Assembly: GCA_019244165.1 (NCBI GenBank)
Contig: JAFATA010000040.1
Span: 1 to 64,000, forward strand
DNA from: Pseudonocardiales bacterium
GTDB lineage: Bacteria > Actinomycetota > Actinomycetes > Mycobacteriales > Pseudonocardiaceae
DNA: 64,000 nucleotides
Reading direction: 5' to 3'
Below, one piece after another: positions 63,346 to 64,000 of the stretch (the stretch's first letter is position 1; every line of letters begins with the position of its first letter). The notes under the pieces were generated by a model. That model was not told the DNA's origin. It did not search any database and was given only the letters and a program-made list of their open reading frames with translations. A program made the position numbers and the translations under genes.

Positions 63346-64000
63346 TCACAAGCGCGGCCCGATGTTGCGTTCGAAGACCATCCGCAGTCCCCGCAGGGTG
63401 AGGTGAGGAGCGTGGTGCGTGATGGTCTGCGACTCGGCGATCAGCAACGGGGCCAGCCCACCGGTGGCGACCACGGTCACATCATCCTCGGCTCCGGGGG
63501 CCAGCTCCGCGGCGATCCGCTGCACTAGCCCGTCCACCTGCCCGGCGAAACCGAACAGCAGCCCAGACTGCAGGGCTTCCACGGTGCTCTTGCCGATGAC
63601 CGATCGAGGCCGGACGAGCTGCACCTTGACTAACTGAGCCGCCCGGGCAGCGAGGGCATCCACGGAGATTTCGATGCCCGGAGCCAGGGCGCCACCGAGA
63701 AACTCCCCGCGGGCGCTGATGACGTCGAAGTTGGTGGAGGTACCGAAGTCCACCACGATCGCCGGGCCGCCGTAGAGGGTATAGGCGGCCAGTGTATTGA
63801 CGATACGATCGGCGCCCAGCTCGCGTGGGTTGTCGTAGAGCAACGGCACTCCGGTGCGTACCCCCGGCTCGACGATCACCCGTGGCAGCTGGGGCCAGTA
63901 CCGGTTCACCATCACTTTCAGCTCACGCAACAACGCGGGCACCGTGGACAGCGCAGCGATACCAGTGATCTTGCCGGAGTACTCGCCGAGCAGCCCCCGC
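63346..64000 (-). CDS. coaX: Type III pantothenate kinase CoaX (5' end beyond window)
   Basis: The C-terminal 217 residues of CoaX; the frame is open to the edge at 64000. Motifs: [40 protein letters not shown] (phosphate and metal loop), [40 protein letters not shown] and [15 protein letters not shown]. First step of coenzyme A synthesis, potassium-dependent and resistant to feedback by CoA. The upstream panB/C/D-type genes would lie outside. The 298 nt between its stop and lsr2 show no further gene. Confidence 0.92.
   Translation of the reverse strand, partial: RGLLGEYSGKITGIAALSTVPALLRELKVMVNRYWPQLPRVIVEPGVRTGVPLLYDNPRELGADRIVNTLAAYTLYGGPAIVVDFGTSTNFDVISARGEFLGGALAPGIEISVDALAARAAQLVKVQLVRPRSVIGKSTVEALQSGLLFGFAGQVDGLVQRIAAELAPGAEDDVTVVATGGLAPLLIAESQTITHHAPHLTLRGLRMVFERNIGPRL

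Overview
The window is high-GC actinobacterial DNA. It carries mycothiol-type maleylpyruvate isomerases, an F420-type LLM oxidoreductase, Lsr2, a ClpC1-type ClpC, MhuD and a FhuF-type protein. The right end (carbonic anhydrase, mutY, mhuD, clpC, lsr2, coaX) resembles the canB-mutY-mhuD-clpC1-lsr2-coaX neighbourhood of Mycobacterium. The many small proteins, XRE/DUF5753 and DUF6879 genes and ATP-grasp RiPP genes suggest Pseudonocardiaceae or a relative. That placement is inferred from gene content; no database was searched.

0-10 kb is an accessory and decaying region. It holds an IS1380-like transposase fossil, a DUF3574 lipoprotein, an integrase-core fossil, a nonulosonate (sialic-acid-like) set (neuB, a methyltransferase, neuC) with a partial tandem copy of neuB, and a wrecked vapBC pair. 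An XRE/DUF5753 regulator follows. Beside it, a DUF6879 gene and a graspetide ATP-grasp gene meet head to head, both lacking their 5' ends, and the grasp-type methyltransferase behind them is intact.

9.9-14 kb is an envelope-stress block: AmaP, DUF6286, three Asp23/Gls24 proteins, a tandem-duplicated CsbD, a divergent ECF sigma factor and a truncated Asp23/anti-sigma-like gene fused in frame to a 2-hydroxyacid dehydrogenase. 15-25 kb is metabolic: a TPP riboswitch with thiC-thiD, a cupredoxin, an LLM oxidoreductase, a beta-lactamase-like lipoprotein, and a second thiamine locus (thiO-thiS-thiG with divergent thiE).

25-33 kb holds the most interesting unit. A dihydroxyacetone phosphotransferase operon (dhaK-dhaL-dhaM, DhaM having EIIA, HPr and full enzyme I) runs with only 18 nt of spacing into a complete ATP-grasp RiPP (graspetide) set: precursor tgmA, ATP-grasp tgmB and methyltransferase tgmC. 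A secreted S1 protease lies further downstream. A second toxin-antitoxin locus with a doubly frameshifted toxin and a possibly membrane-spanning XRE-type regulator follow.

35-48 kb carries small unknown proteins, DUF1360, a 1043-residue methyltransferase/GT2/GT4 fusion, an acyltransferase, MsrA, an unknown Cys- and Pro-rich membrane protein with its overlapping partner, RsbW/STAS-type partner-switching proteins and an LEA-like 11-mer repeat protein. 48-52 kb is a lysine (saccharopine/aminoadipate) catabolic operon ending in an HglS-type 2-oxoadipate dioxygenase, with a divergent Lrp/AsnC regulator. 52-64 kb has a further STAS protein, a MEDS-ATPase-HTH protein, and the conserved carbonic anhydrase to coaX block, with a FhuF-like reductase behind iron-box-like sites. 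CoaX is cut by the window edge. I found no tRNA, rRNA or CRISPR array.
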